Assembly: GCF_000284095.1 (NCBI RefSeq)
Contig: NC_017068.1
Span: 62,001-126,000, forward strand
Source of the DNA: Selenomonas ruminantium subsp. lactilytica TAM6421
GTDB lineage: Bacteria > Bacillota > Negativicutes > Selenomonadales > Selenomonadaceae
DNA length: 64,000 nt
Reading direction: 5' to 3'
A program made the translations under genes and the position numbers. The notes under the pieces are model-generated. The model was not told the DNA's origin. It was given only the letters and a program-made list of their open reading frames with translations, and ran no database searches. The stretch's first letter is position 1, and the number at the start of each line of letters is the position of its first letter. Of the stretch, positions 55,587 to 63,870 are shown one piece after another.

Positions 55587-56996
55587 ATGGCGGAAAAGAA
55601 GAAAACTTATGTGGAGGACATTGAACGCACCCTCTACGACATCAAGAACGAAGACCATTCGGTCTACAAATCCCATAGCGGCCTGACGCCGGAAATCGTG
55701 CGGGATATTTCCCGGCGCAAGAACGACCCGGAATGGATGACGGAATTCCGTTTGCAATCTCTGGACGTCTACAATTCTCTGGAGCTGCCCACATGGGGGC
55801 CGTCTTTGACAGAGCTCAATATGGACGATATTGTGACCTATGTGCAGCCTGATGCCAAGATGACCGGCAAGTGGGAGGAAGTTCCCGAAGATATCAAGGA
55901 CACCTTCGACCGTTTGGGCATTCCCGAAGCAGAAAAGACTTCGCTGGGCGGTGTTGGTGCCCAGTATGACTCCGAGGTGGTCTATCATTCCATTCAGGAA
56001 GATATGGTCAAGCAGGGCGTTATCTACACGGATATGGAAACGGCCCTGCGGGAGCATGGCGATATAGTCAAAGAGTATTTTATGACGCTCGTGCCGCCTA
56101 AGGATCATAAGTTTGCGGCCTTGCATGGTGCCGTCTGGTCCGGCGGTTCCTTTGTCTACGTTCCCGAAGGCGTCCATGTGGAAATGCCCTTGCAGAGTTA
56201 TTTCCGCCTCAATGCCGCCGGGGCGGGTCAGTTCGAACACACGCTGATCATCGTGGAGAAAAATGCCAGCCTGCACTTCATTGAGGGCTGTTCGGCACCG
56301 AAGTATAATGTGACCAATCTCCATGCCGGCTGCGTGGAACTCTTTGTCAAGGAAGGGGCGCGGCTGCGTTATTCCACCATTGAGAACTGGTCGAGAAATA
56401 TGATGAACCTCAACACCAAGCGGGCCTTGGTGGAGAAGGACGGCCTGATTGAATGGGTGTCCGGTTCCTTCGGTTCCCATATCTCCTGCCTGTACCCCTG
56501 CAGTGTGCTCCACGGGGAAAACGCCCGCTGTGAGTTCACGGGCGTGACCTTTGCTTCCAAGGGGCAGAATCTCGATACGGGAGCCAGCGTCATCCATGCG
56601 GCACCCCATACTTCCGCCAACATCAACACCCGCACCATTTCCAAGGCGGGGGGCAAGGCCACTTACCGCAGTGCAGTCAAGGTCACGAAGAATGCTCCTT
56701 ATGCCAAGTGTTCCGTGAACTGCGAATCCCTGATGCTGGATAATTTGTCCCGCAGTGATACTCTGCCAGTCATGGATATCGAAGGGGATGAGGCGGATAT
56801 TGGCCATGAAGCTAAGATTGGCCGCATCAGCGATGAAGCCATCTTCTATCTGACCAGCCGCGGCATCGACGAGGAAGAGGCCCGGGCCATGATTGTCCGT
56901 GGTTTCGTGGAGCCGATTGCCAAGGAATTGCCGCTGGAATACGCGCTGGAAATGAACAATCTCGTGAATATCGAGCTTGAAGGTACCATGGGTTAA
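55587..56996 (+). CDS. sufB: Fe-S cluster assembly protein SufB
   Basis: A 469-residue scaffold subunit on which clusters are built from SufS/SufU-derived sulfur. Family blocks are SGLTPEIVRDISRRKNDPEW near the N-terminus, GGVGAQYDSEVVYHSIQEDM, the beta-helix core with FIEGCSAPKYNVTNLHAGCV, and the C-terminal catalytic-type region YAKCSVNCESLMLD and IDEEEARAMIVRGFVEPIAK. The conserved cysteines at CSVNCES are present. ATG 55587 is used; an in-frame start inside sufC is unlikely. sufD follows after 12 bases. Confidence 0.97.
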   Translation: MAEKKKTYVEDIERTLYDIKNEDHSVYKSHSGLTPEIVRDISRRKNDPEWMTEFRLQSLDVYNSLELPTWGPSLTELNMDDIVTYVQPDAKMTGKWEEVPEDIKDTFDRLGIPEAEKTSLGGVGAQYDSEVVYHSIQEDMVKQGVIYTDMETALREHGDIVKEYFMTLVPPKDHKFAALHGAVWSGGSFVYVPEGVHVEMPLQSYFRLNAAGAGQFEHTLIIVEKNASLHFIEGCSAPKYNVTNLHAGCVELFVKEGARLRYSTIENWSRNMMNLNTKRALVEKDGLIEWVSGSFGSHISCLYPCSVLHGENARCEFTGVTFASKGQNLDTGASVIHAAPHTSANINTRTISKAGGKATYRSAVKVTKNAPYAKCSVNCESLMLDNLSRSDTLPVMDIEGDEADIGHEAKIGRISDEAIFYLTSRGIDEEEARAMIVRGFVEPIAKELPLEYALEMNNLVNIELEGTMG

Positions 56997-57008
56997 GGAG
57001 GAATGACC

Positions 57009-57845
57009 ATGATAAATGAAGAAATTTTTTCTGCCATTCCCATGCGTACCTGGCGATGGCTGAATGTCAATGAAGTCAAAGTGCCCGCAGGTATCACCGA
57101 GGACGTTAAAACGGAAAAGATCCTGGTGGAGTCCGGGGAAAGCAAGCGCATCGTGCTGGACCGCCGGGAAGCCGGGGCCTTGGAGATGCAGGTTCATATC
57201 GCCGATGGTGGGGAATTGAATCTGATCTATTCCCAGCTGGTTAGTGAGGAGGAGTTAGCTACGAGCCGCATTAAGGTCTATGTGGGCAAGGGGGCAAAGT
57301 TCCATTACACTACGGTGGAAGCCGGCAGCAAGCATACGGCAGCGGAGCTTACCGTGGATATGGCTGGCAATGACAGCGTAGCCGATGTCTGGGGTCTGTA
57401 CTTTGGCGATGGCGAACGCAAGATTGATTTGAACTATATCATCCGTCAGGGGGGCAAGCGCACCGATGCCAATATGCAGGTGCGGGGCGCGCTTCTGGGC
57501 GGTGCAGAGAAGACCTTCCGGGGAACCTTGGATTTCCTCGAAGGCTCCAAGGGCTCTGTGGGCCGGGAGGACGAGGAAGTAATGGTCTTGTCCGACCATG
57601 TCCATAACCGCAGCGTGCCCATCATGTTGTCCCATGAGGATGATGTGGATGGCCATCACGCCGTGAGCATCGGCAAGATGGATGAGGACAAGCTCTTCTA
57701 CCTGATGAGCCGCGGTCTGGACTTGGCTGAAGCCCAGAAATTGGTGGTGGAGGCTAATTTCCAGCCTGTACTGGACCGCATTGATGATGAAGGATTGAAA
57801 GCAGAGATTGACGCTTATTTGCAGAGGAGGCTTTCCCATGGCTGA
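57009..57845 (+). CDS. sufD: Fe-S cluster assembly protein SufD
   Basis: A 278-residue member of the SufB/SufD family, at the short end for SufD because the N-terminal helical domain is reduced. The beta-helix core reads EMQVHIADGGELNLIYSQLV and GLYFGDGERKIDLNYIIRQG. The C-terminus has the family block SHEDDVDGHHAVSIGKMDED and FYLMSRGLDLAEAQKLVVEA. Start: ATG 57003 abuts AAGGAGG, while ATG 57009 is seven bases away and preferred. The sufS ATG lies inside its 3' end (8-base overlap), so translation is coupled. Confidence 0.92.
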   Translation: MINEEIFSAIPMRTWRWLNVNEVKVPAGITEDVKTEKILVESGESKRIVLDRREAGALEMQVHIADGGELNLIYSQLVSEEELATSRIKVYVGKGAKFHYTTVEAGSKHTAAELTVDMAGNDSVADVWGLYFGDGERKIDLNYIIRQGGKRTDANMQVRGALLGGAEKTFRGTLDFLEGSKGSVGREDEEVMVLSDHVHNRSVPIMLSHEDDVDGHHAVSIGKMDEDKLFYLMSRGLDLAEAQKLVVEANFQPVLDRIDDEGLKAEIDAYLQRRLSHG

Positions 57846-59073
57846 TGCACAGGAATTCTTGAAGGATTTTCCCTTATTGAACCATAAGATCAACGGCCGC
57901 AAGGTGGCCTATCTCGACAATGGTGCCACCACCCAGAAGCCGGAACAGATGATCCAATCCATCTGCGGCTACTATGGCGGCTGCAATGCCAACCCCCACC
58001 GCGGTGCCTATGCCCTGTCCATCAAGGCTACGGATATCTATGAAGGAGCCCGGGGGCGCACGGCACAGTTTATCAAGGCCAAACGCCCCCAGGAAATCAT
58101 CTTTACGAAGAACGCTACGGAGGCCCTGAACCTGGTGGCCTACAGTTATGGCCTGCACAATGTGAACGCCGGGGATGAGATCGTCATTTCCATTTCCGAG
58201 CATCACAGCAACTGCGTGCCCTGGCAGATGGTGGCCAAGGCCAAGGGCGCGACGCTGAAATACATCTATCTTGAGGAAGATGGCAATCTGTCGCAGGAAG
58301 ATATCGAGACGAAGATTACCGAGCGCACGAAAATCGTGGCGGTCACGCAGGTTTCCAATGTATTGGGGCTCAAGAATGATGTCAAAGCCGTCGTGCAGAA
58401 GGCCCATAGCGTTGGTGCCATCTGCGTGGTCGATGGCTCGCAGAGTGTGGCGCATATGGCCGTGGATGTCAGCGACCTCGATTGCGACTTTTTCGCTTTC
58501 TCTGGTCATAAGATGCTGTCACCGATGGGCATTGGCGTGCTCTATGGCAAGTATGAACTGTTGGATGCGATGGAACCCTTCCTGCGCGGCGGCGATATGA
58601 TTGAGTACGTCGAAGAGCAGGATTCCACCTGGGCCGAAGTGCCGGCCAAGTTCGAGGCCGGTACCCAGAATGTGGGCGGCGCGGCAGGCCTTGTGGCGGC
58701 AATCGATTATTTGGAAAAGATTTCCTTTGAGCGTATCGAGGCCATCGAAGCGGACTTGCTGAATTACGCCCTGCCGCAATTGCGCGAGCTGCCGTTTATT
58801 GAGCTGTACGGCTGCGATACGACGCGGGACAACAAGACGGGAATCATTGCCTTCAATGTGAAGGATGTGCATCCCCATGACGTGGCCTCCATTCTGGATG
58901 CTGACGGCGTAGCCGTGCGGGCGGGACATCACTGCGCCCAGCCCCTGCACCGTTACTTAGGCCAGAATGCCACCTGCCGGGCCAGCTTCTATCTTTACAA
59001 CACCCGTGAGGATATCGACCGCTGGATTGAATCATTGAAGAAAGTAAGAGGTGTCCTTGGATATGGCGCTTGA
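57838..59073 (+). CDS. sufS: cysteine desulfurase SufS
   Basis: A PLP enzyme of 411 residues that takes sulfur from cysteine, forming a persulfide for SufU. Landmarks are VAYLDNGATTQKPEQMI at the N-terminus, IIFTKNATEALNLVAYS, ISISEHHSNCVPWQMVA with the PLP-stacking His, VVDGSQSVAHMAVDV, the PLP lysine in FAFSGHKMLSPMGIG and the catalytic cysteine in NATCRASFYLYNT near residue 370. The start is fixed by AGAGGAGG six bases before ATG 57838. It overlaps sufD at the start and sufU at the end by 11 bases. Confidence 0.97.
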   Translation: MADAQEFLKDFPLLNHKINGRKVAYLDNGATTQKPEQMIQSICGYYGGCNANPHRGAYALSIKATDIYEGARGRTAQFIKAKRPQEIIFTKNATEALNLVAYSYGLHNVNAGDEIVISISEHHSNCVPWQMVAKAKGATLKYIYLEEDGNLSQEDIETKITERTKIVAVTQVSNVLGLKNDVKAVVQKAHSVGAICVVDGSQSVAHMAVDVSDLDCDFFAFSGHKMLSPMGIGVLYGKYELLDAMEPFLRGGDMIEYVEEQDSTWAEVPAKFEAGTQNVGGAAGLVAAIDYLEKISFERIEAIEADLLNYALPQLRELPFIELYGCDTTRDNKTGIIAFNVKDVHPHDVASILDADGVAVRAGHHCAQPLHRYLGQNATCRASFYLYNTREDIDRWIESLKKVRGVLGYGA

Positions 59074-59494
59074 CGATGTGTATACGGAAGTTTTAGGAGA
59101 GCATAGCCGCAACCCTGACCACAAGCACAAGCTTAGCTGTGCGACCTGTCAGATGAAGGGCAAGAACCCCAGCTGCGGCGACGAAATCACCATTGAACTG
59201 CAGGTGGAGGATGGCATCGTCAAGGATGCCGCCTTTACCGGCGTAGGCTGTGCCATTTCCCAGGCCAGTACGGATATCATGGCGGAACTCATCCGCGGCA
59301 AGAGCGTGGATGACGCCCGCCGCCTGGCCCATAAGTTCATCTCCATGATCAAGGGAGAGCTGGTGGACGAGGATGAACTGGAAGAGCTGGACGAAGCCCT
59401 GGCCCTCAAGAATGTGGCCCATATGCCGGCCCGGGTGAAATGTGCTGTGCTGGCCTGGCATACCTTGGATGATGCTCTCAAGGAACAGAAATAA
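59063..59494 (+). CDS. sufU: sulfur-transfer zinc protein SufU
   Basis: A 143-residue IscU-fold protein acting as zinc-dependent sulfurtransferase partner of SufS. Ligand residues are seen in GKNPSCGDEI (Cys and Asp), FTGVGCAISQAST (Cys) and ARVKCAVLAWHTL (Cys near the C-terminus). An extra pair CATCQMKG lies upstream of the first ligand. GTG 59051 is possible, but ATG 59063 after AGAGGTG fits the family start (MALDDVYTEVL). Last gene of the suf operon; no hairpin terminator was obvious before the DnaA-box site. Confidence 0.94.
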   Translation: MALDDVYTEVLGEHSRNPDHKHKLSCATCQMKGKNPSCGDEITIELQVEDGIVKDAAFTGVGCAISQASTDIMAELIRGKSVDDARRLAHKFISMIKGELVDEDELEELDEALALKNVAHMPARVKCAVLAWHTLDDALKEQK

Positions 59495-59520
59495 AGGAAG
59501 ATGTGTATAATTTTGTAAAG

Positions 59521-59565
59521 TTATCCACAAAATATGGTGGATATCCACGGTGAATCTGTGGATAA
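59521..59565. promoter_or_regulatory. inverted DnaA-box pair around a palindrome
   Basis: TTATCCACA (59521-59529) and TGTGGATAA (59557-59565) are perfect and face each other. Between them is the 12-base palindrome GTGGATATCCAC (59537-59548), itself box-like. The arrangement is nearly symmetrical. Confidence 0.6.
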
Positions 59566-59657
59566 CTCACCATTTTTGTGGATTTTTTGTGACATATAGG
59601 GTAAAATCAAAAGCGTATATGGATTGTTTTGGCGTTATATAAGAGAGGATGACCGTA

Positions 59658-60161
59658 ATGGCAATAAAAGAGATCCGTCCCGATGATTTCAACGAGAGCG
59701 TGTTCAAGGTGATCGGCAAGGAATGGCTGCTGCTGACCGGCGAAGCCGATGGCAAGAGCAATGCCATGACCGCTTCCTGGGGCGGCATGGGCATTATGTG
59801 GGGCAAACCCGTGGCCTATGTGTTCATCCGTCCTTCCCGTTATACCAAGGAGTTTGTGGATAAGGCTGAGGGACTGACCATCTCGGTGTTCGGTGAAGAC
59901 CGCCGGCAGATGATGAATTACTTCGGCACGGTGTCCGGCCGGGATGAGGATAAGATTGCCAAGGCCGGCCTGACGGTGAAGCATGACAATGGCCGTACCT
60001 ATTATGATGAAGCCCGGGTAACCATGCTTTGCCGCAAGCTCTACGCTCAGGAACTCAAGCAGGAATGCTTTATCGACAAGGCCGCGGATGAGCGTTGGTA
60101 TCAGGATGATTATCATACCATGTATATTGTCGAAATCGAGAAGATTCTCGTACAGGAGTAA
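59658..60161 (+). CDS. flavin reductase-like FMN-binding protein
   Basis: A 167-residue split-barrel flavoprotein of the flavin reductase-like/FMN-binding family. Typical parts are KEWLLLTGEADGKSNAMTAS (residues about 20-40), WGGMGIMWGKPVAYVFIRPS with the R-P-S/T pattern that contacts the flavin, TKEFVDKAEGLTISVFGED and a C-terminal TMYIVEIEKILV strand. It probably moves electrons from NAD(P)H or another protein to flavin or an acceptor. ATG 59658 is nine bases after GAGAGG and preferred over ATG 59649. Three bases separate it from the Crp/Fnr gene, so the two form an operon. Confidence 0.85.
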   Translation: MAIKEIRPDDFNESVFKVIGKEWLLLTGEADGKSNAMTASWGGMGIMWGKPVAYVFIRPSRYTKEFVDKAEGLTISVFGEDRRQMMNYFGTVSGRDEDKIAKAGLTVKHDNGRTYYDEARVTMLCRKLYAQELKQECFIDKAADERWYQDDYHTMYIVEIEKILVQE

Positions 60162-60164
60162 GCT

Positions 60165-60863
60165 ATGGCAAGCGAGGCCAAGGAAAAACTCATTCCCTTG
60201 CTCAAAAAGTGCTCCCTGGCACAGGGCATGAACGATGAGGAAGTGGGGGAGCTGCTGGCATCGGCCCAGGTGCGTCTGCGGGAATATCCCAAGGGGGAGA
60301 TCGTCTTCCATGAGGGTGATATGCCTCATTCTTTGTATATCCTTCTTTCCGGGGAAGTGCATATCCTCAAGGATACCTTTTCCGGGCGGCGGATTTTCCT
60401 GTCGGAAATCAATGAGCCAGGGGATATGTTCGGAGAAGTCTATGAGGTCCTGAAGCAGCCCTATGATATGTATGTGGAGACTGTTACAGAAGTGCGGCTG
60501 CTGGAAATATCCAGCGGACTGTTCAGCTGGGATGCGGGCGGAGACCTGAGCCGCAGTGCCTTGAAGATCCAGCGCAATCTCATGCGCATCTTTGCCCGCA
60601 AAGCTTATTTCATGCACAATAAGCTGAAGGTCTTAGCCAGCGGTTCCTTGCGGGAAAAGATTGTCCGCTTCCTGTTTATTGAAATGCAGGGCAAGCAGGA
60701 ACTGGAACTCAGTGGCAGCCGGGAATTCATGGCTGCGTATCTGGCCGTCACACGCCCCTCCCTATCAAGAGAACTGTCTGCCATGCAGCGGGACGGAATT
60801 CTGGCGGTGGAGGGCAAGAGTATAAAAGTTTTGGATATGGATCGTTTTGAAGAATACCTGTAA
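60165..60863 (+). CDS. Crp/Fnr-family regulator
   Basis: A 232-residue regulator with an N-terminal cyclic-nucleotide-type beta-barrel (about residues 30-120; YPKGEIVFHEGDMPHSLYIL and GDMFGEVYEVL) and a C-terminal HTH_Crp domain (about 165-225; EFMAAYLAVTRPSLSRELSA). The cysteine set of Fnr oxygen sensors is missing; only Cys16 is present. Ligand may be a small molecule or redox signal. It is co-transcribed with the flavin reductase-like gene upstream and ends at a bidirectional terminator. Confidence 0.9.
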   Translation: MASEAKEKLIPLLKKCSLAQGMNDEEVGELLASAQVRLREYPKGEIVFHEGDMPHSLYILLSGEVHILKDTFSGRRIFLSEINEPGDMFGEVYEVLKQPYDMYVETVTEVRLLEISSGLFSWDAGGDLSRSALKIQRNLMRIFARKAYFMHNKLKVLASGSLREKIVRFLFIEMQGKQELELSGSREFMAAYLAVTRPSLSRELSAMQRDGILAVEGKSIKVLDMDRFEEYL

Positions 60864-60870
60864 AGCAAAG

Positions 60871-60909
60871 AAAAGCAGTTGTTTTCCAGCTCGGAAACAA
60901 CTGCTTTTT
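60871..60909. terminator. bidirectional terminator
   Basis: AAAAGCAGTTGTTT and AAACAACTGCTTTT form the stem, with T-run outward, between the convergent Crp/Fnr and SLBB genes. Confidence 0.85.
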
Positions 60910-60918
60910 CACGTATCT

Positions 60919-61395
60919 TTAGTCGACGATAGCCTTATAGTAAGTATAAGCTTGGAAGAACGGCAGGATATCTTCCTTCCATTTGACACCATTGGATTTG
61001 GGAACGTAAACGATATCCCCATCCTGCAGGGCCACGTTTTGGGTAAGGTCATGATGACGGATAAAGGATTTTATATTCAGCTGACGGTAGTACATCGTAC
61101 CATCCACTACACGGATGACCTGCACTTTGGTGCTGCGTCCGCGATTGGTGAAACCACCGGCAGCGGTGATGGCCGCATTGGCCAGTCGGTAGTCTCCGGT
61201 GACCTGGCCGCGACTGAGGCTGGCAGTCTGAAAGATATTATTGGCTTCCACATAGCCGTTGACTACCGGCTGTGCAGTTTCATTGGACTGCACTTCTACA
61301 CTGTTGGCACCGGCAGTGGGCGCGGCGGCATCCGCAGGGACATTGGTGAAGAGGGGCAATGCGGTCAGCAGTCCGCAGATAATCGTTTTCTTCAC
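60919..61395 (-). CDS. exported SLBB-domain protein
   Basis: A 158-residue protein with a signal peptide (MKKTIICGLLTALPLFTNVP, cleavage near ADA) and one SLBB/beta-grasp domain (about residues 60-135): RLANAAITAAGGFTNRGRST and LQDGDIVYVPKSNG, as in Wza/GfcC-type capsule export proteins. It is likely periplasmic and may bind polysaccharide or help its export. No Wza barrel region or export ATPase is encoded nearby. It is convergent with the Crp/Fnr gene and divergent from the sensor operon at 61571, with about 175 noncoding bases between. Confidence 0.8.
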   Translation of the reverse strand: MKKTIICGLLTALPLFTNVPADAAAPTAGANSVEVQSNETAQPVVNGYVEANNIFQTASLSRGQVTGDYRLANAAITAAGGFTNRGRSTKVQVIRVVDGTMYYRQLNIKSFIRHHDLTQNVALQDGDIVYVPKSNGVKWKEDILPFFQAYTYYKAIVD

Positions 61396-61490
61396 AGTAA
61401 CAACACTTCCTTTATCAAAATCCTTTATTATTAAGTCAATTTCAACTATTTAATTACATCGAAGCCGGGAGGCATCGTCAACTGCAAGGA

Positions 61491-61520
61491 TAGACAAAAT
61501 ATGGACAATGGCGTTATAAT
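61491..61520 (+). promoter_or_regulatory. promoter of the sugar-sensor operon
   Basis: TAGACA (61491-61496) and TATAAT (61515-61520), 18 bases apart. TGGCGTTATA covers the -10 region, as at trkA. Confidence 0.5.
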
Positions 61521-61570
61521 TTGAACTATATTATGGATGATATTGACGGAGAAAGGCGGAGTTTGGCAGT

Positions 61571-62536
61571 ATGGAACAAGGGGAGCGGCTATTTTGGGGC
61601 GTGATGGGGGCCTTGATGCTTTTTTTGACAGGCCTTATTATGTGGCAGATCATGCAGACCGATTTTTCCCTGCGCCAGGCTGAGCATCGGCGCAAGTTTG
61701 GGGCTGTGTATATGACACTGAATAACCCCTTCTATGAGATCGTGGATGAGGAGATTCGCATGGAAGTGGAAAAACGGGGCGATATCCTGCTATCCCGGGA
61801 TCCGGTGCTTTCGGTGGAACGTCAGGAAGAAGCGGTCAGGGAACTCATTGACAGTGGGGTGGAGGTCATCTTCATCAATCCTGTGGACTGGCAGCGCATC
61901 GGCCCGGCATTGCAGCTGGCCAGGGAGGCCCATGTGCGGGTGATTGCCATTGATACCAATGTCGAGAATGAGGATTTTGTCGACACCACGGTGGTCTCGA
62001 ATAATTACCTGGCGGGGCAGCAATGTGCGCAGCATTTGCTGGCCCATGCATCGGGGGGCAATATCGCCCTGCTGAAGCATTCGGAAACGCGTTCTTCGGT
62101 AGAACGTATACAAGGCTTTTTGGATACGCTTAAAGGGAATTCGGCCTTCAGGGTGGTGGATCAGGCAGAGTGTCAGGGACAGCTGGAGCAGGCTATGCCA
62201 GCGATGCAGGACATGCTGAGACGGCATCCTGATATCGATGTGGTGATGGCCCTGAATGATCCGGCTGCCATGGGCGCGATGGCCGCCTTGCAGACTGTGG
62301 GCAGGTTGGATAAGGTACTGGTTTACGGTGTGGATGGCGTGCCGGAGACCAGGGAGATGATCCGCCAGGGGCATATGATGGCTTCGGCTGGACAGTCTCC
62401 CAGGGACATTGGCCGGCAGGCCGTGGAGCAGGCGTATAAATTGCTGGCCGGGGAGCAGGTGTCCAAGATTGTCCAGCTTCCAACCCGCTTGTTGAACAAG
62501 GAGAATATCAATACGGATACGGGAGGTTGGGACTGA
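61571..62536 (+). CDS. membrane-anchored sugar-binding sensor protein
   Basis: A 321-residue protein with an N-terminal uncleaved anchor (LFWGVMGALMLFLTGLIMWQ) and a ribose-type periplasmic-binding domain facing outside: FGAVYMTLNNPFYEIVDEEI at the first lobe, VEVIFINPVDWQRIGPALQL, VIAIDTNVENEDFVDTTVVS, MALNDPAAMGAMAALQTVG and VYGVDGVPETREMIRQGH. There is no lipobox and no transporter gene. The gene overlaps the histidine kinase gene by one base, which points to a signalling partner like XylFII of the Clostridium XylFII-LytS system rather than uptake. Confidence 0.85.
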   Translation: MEQGERLFWGVMGALMLFLTGLIMWQIMQTDFSLRQAEHRRKFGAVYMTLNNPFYEIVDEEIRMEVEKRGDILLSRDPVLSVERQEEAVRELIDSGVEVIFINPVDWQRIGPALQLAREAHVRVIAIDTNVENEDFVDTTVVSNNYLAGQQCAQHLLAHASGGNIALLKHSETRSSVERIQGFLDTLKGNSAFRVVDQAECQGQLEQAMPAMQDMLRRHPDIDVVMALNDPAAMGAMAALQTVGRLDKVLVYGVDGVPETREMIRQGHMMASAGQSPRDIGRQAVEQAYKLLAGEQVSKIVQLPTRLLNKENINTDTGGWD

Positions 62537-63870
62537 TGACAGAGGCCTATACGCCGGAGAAACGGCGGCTGGAATGGCTTTATGGCCTGCTGGGGCTCTA
62601 TAATGGCCTGGTGGTTCTGCTGATGGCGGGCTTTATGAGCCTGACGCAGGAAAAGATCATCAAGACCATGTCGGCCCATGCCTTCCTAACCACCCTGCCC
62701 ATTGTCCCCATGCCAGCTTTCAGAGGTTTTTTAGCGTCGATAGGGGCTTATGCCTTGATGTTGTTCCTGGGCAAGCTCTATCGTCATGGCGGGCTGACTG
62801 GTGGTCAGCGTCATCTGGTCTTTGCGGCGGAAATCGGCGTCTGCATGCTTTTGATGCGCAGCCTGAATCTTGCCTATGATGGCGTGGTGCTCCTGGCTGT
62901 GGCAGACCTTATGCATCGCTATCAGGGCGAGAATCAGAGCTGGCTGCTGCTGGGGGCAATGGTTGGTCTTTATTTTATGGCCAACTACAATCTGGCCATC
63001 TTCCAGCGCCATGTGGCGCCTTTTGATGTGTATGCTGCTTATTACCGTCCTGAGGTACAGTCTGTGCTGCTGGCTATACAGAATGGTCTGATATCCCTGA
63101 ATATCGTGCTGTTTGTACTGTATCTAGTCCTTTTGGTGCAGAACAAGCATCATGAGAAGGAACGCATCGCCAGTCTGAACAAACAGCTGGAAGAGGCAAA
63201 TGTGCGGCTGCGGGCCTATGCCATAGAGGCGGAACGCACGGCAGAAACCAGAGAGCGCAATCGTCTGGCCCGGGAAATACACGATACGTTAGGCCATACA
63301 CTGACCGGTATAGTAGCCGGCCTTGATGCCTGCCTCGTGTTGGTGGATGCTGCGCCGGCTGCCGTGAAGAAACAGATGGAGAAGATCCGGGCGACAGCGC
63401 AGCATGGTATTGTGGATGTACGCCGCTCCGTGAAAAAACTGCGCCCCGATGATCTGGAGAAAATGCCGCTGCAGCAGGCGGTGAAAAAGGTTATTGCGGA
63501 GTTCGGTGCTTCTTCCGGGGTGGATATCCATCTGGTGGAACTGGGCTGGCCGGAGAAACTACGGGAGGATGAGGAAGAAGTCATCTACCGTATTGTGCAG
63601 GAAGGCATCACCAATGCCCGCCGCCATGGCAAGGCCACCAAGGTTACTGTCACCTGTGGTCTCGAACCGGGGCGGTTCTACATCATCATTGCCGATAACG
63701 GGCAAGGGTGCAAGGATCTGCAGCAGGGGTTTGGCCTGCGTCATATGGAGGAGCGTCTGGCCTTGCTGCATGGGCGGCTGCGTTATTGGAGTGATAAGGG
63801 CTTTACGCTGGAAGCTACGATACCAATGGGGAAGAATGTAATGGATAATAATGGGGAGGCAGAAGGATGA
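62536..63870 (+). CDS. sensor histidine kinase, NarL-type (HisKA_3)
   Basis: A 444-residue membrane kinase. Residues 1-205 hold about six transmembrane helices (LYGLLGLYNGLVVLLMAGFM; LNIVLFVLYLVLLVQN), then a coiled linker, HisKA_3 dimerisation domain with RLAREIHDTLGHTLTGI (phospho-His near 249) and an HATPase_c domain (VIYRIVQEGITNARRHGKA N-box near 350; IIADNGQGCKDLQQGFGL G-box). ATG 62536 follows GGGAGG and overlaps the sensor stop. It passes the signal from the anchored sugar-binding protein to the response regulator that overlaps its 3' end. Confidence 0.93.
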   Translation: MTEAYTPEKRRLEWLYGLLGLYNGLVVLLMAGFMSLTQEKIIKTMSAHAFLTTLPIVPMPAFRGFLASIGAYALMLFLGKLYRHGGLTGGQRHLVFAAEIGVCMLLMRSLNLAYDGVVLLAVADLMHRYQGENQSWLLLGAMVGLYFMANYNLAIFQRHVAPFDVYAAYYRPEVQSVLLAIQNGLISLNIVLFVLYLVLLVQNKHHEKERIASLNKQLEEANVRLRAYAIEAERTAETRERNRLAREIHDTLGHTLTGIVAGLDACLVLVDAAPAAVKKQMEKIRATAQHGIVDVRRSVKKLRPDDLEKMPLQQAVKKVIAEFGASSGVDIHLVELGWPEKLREDEEEVIYRIVQEGITNARRHGKATKVTVTCGLEPGRFYIIIADNGQGCKDLQQGFGLRHMEERLALLHGRLRYWSDKGFTLEATIPMGKNVMDNNGEAEG

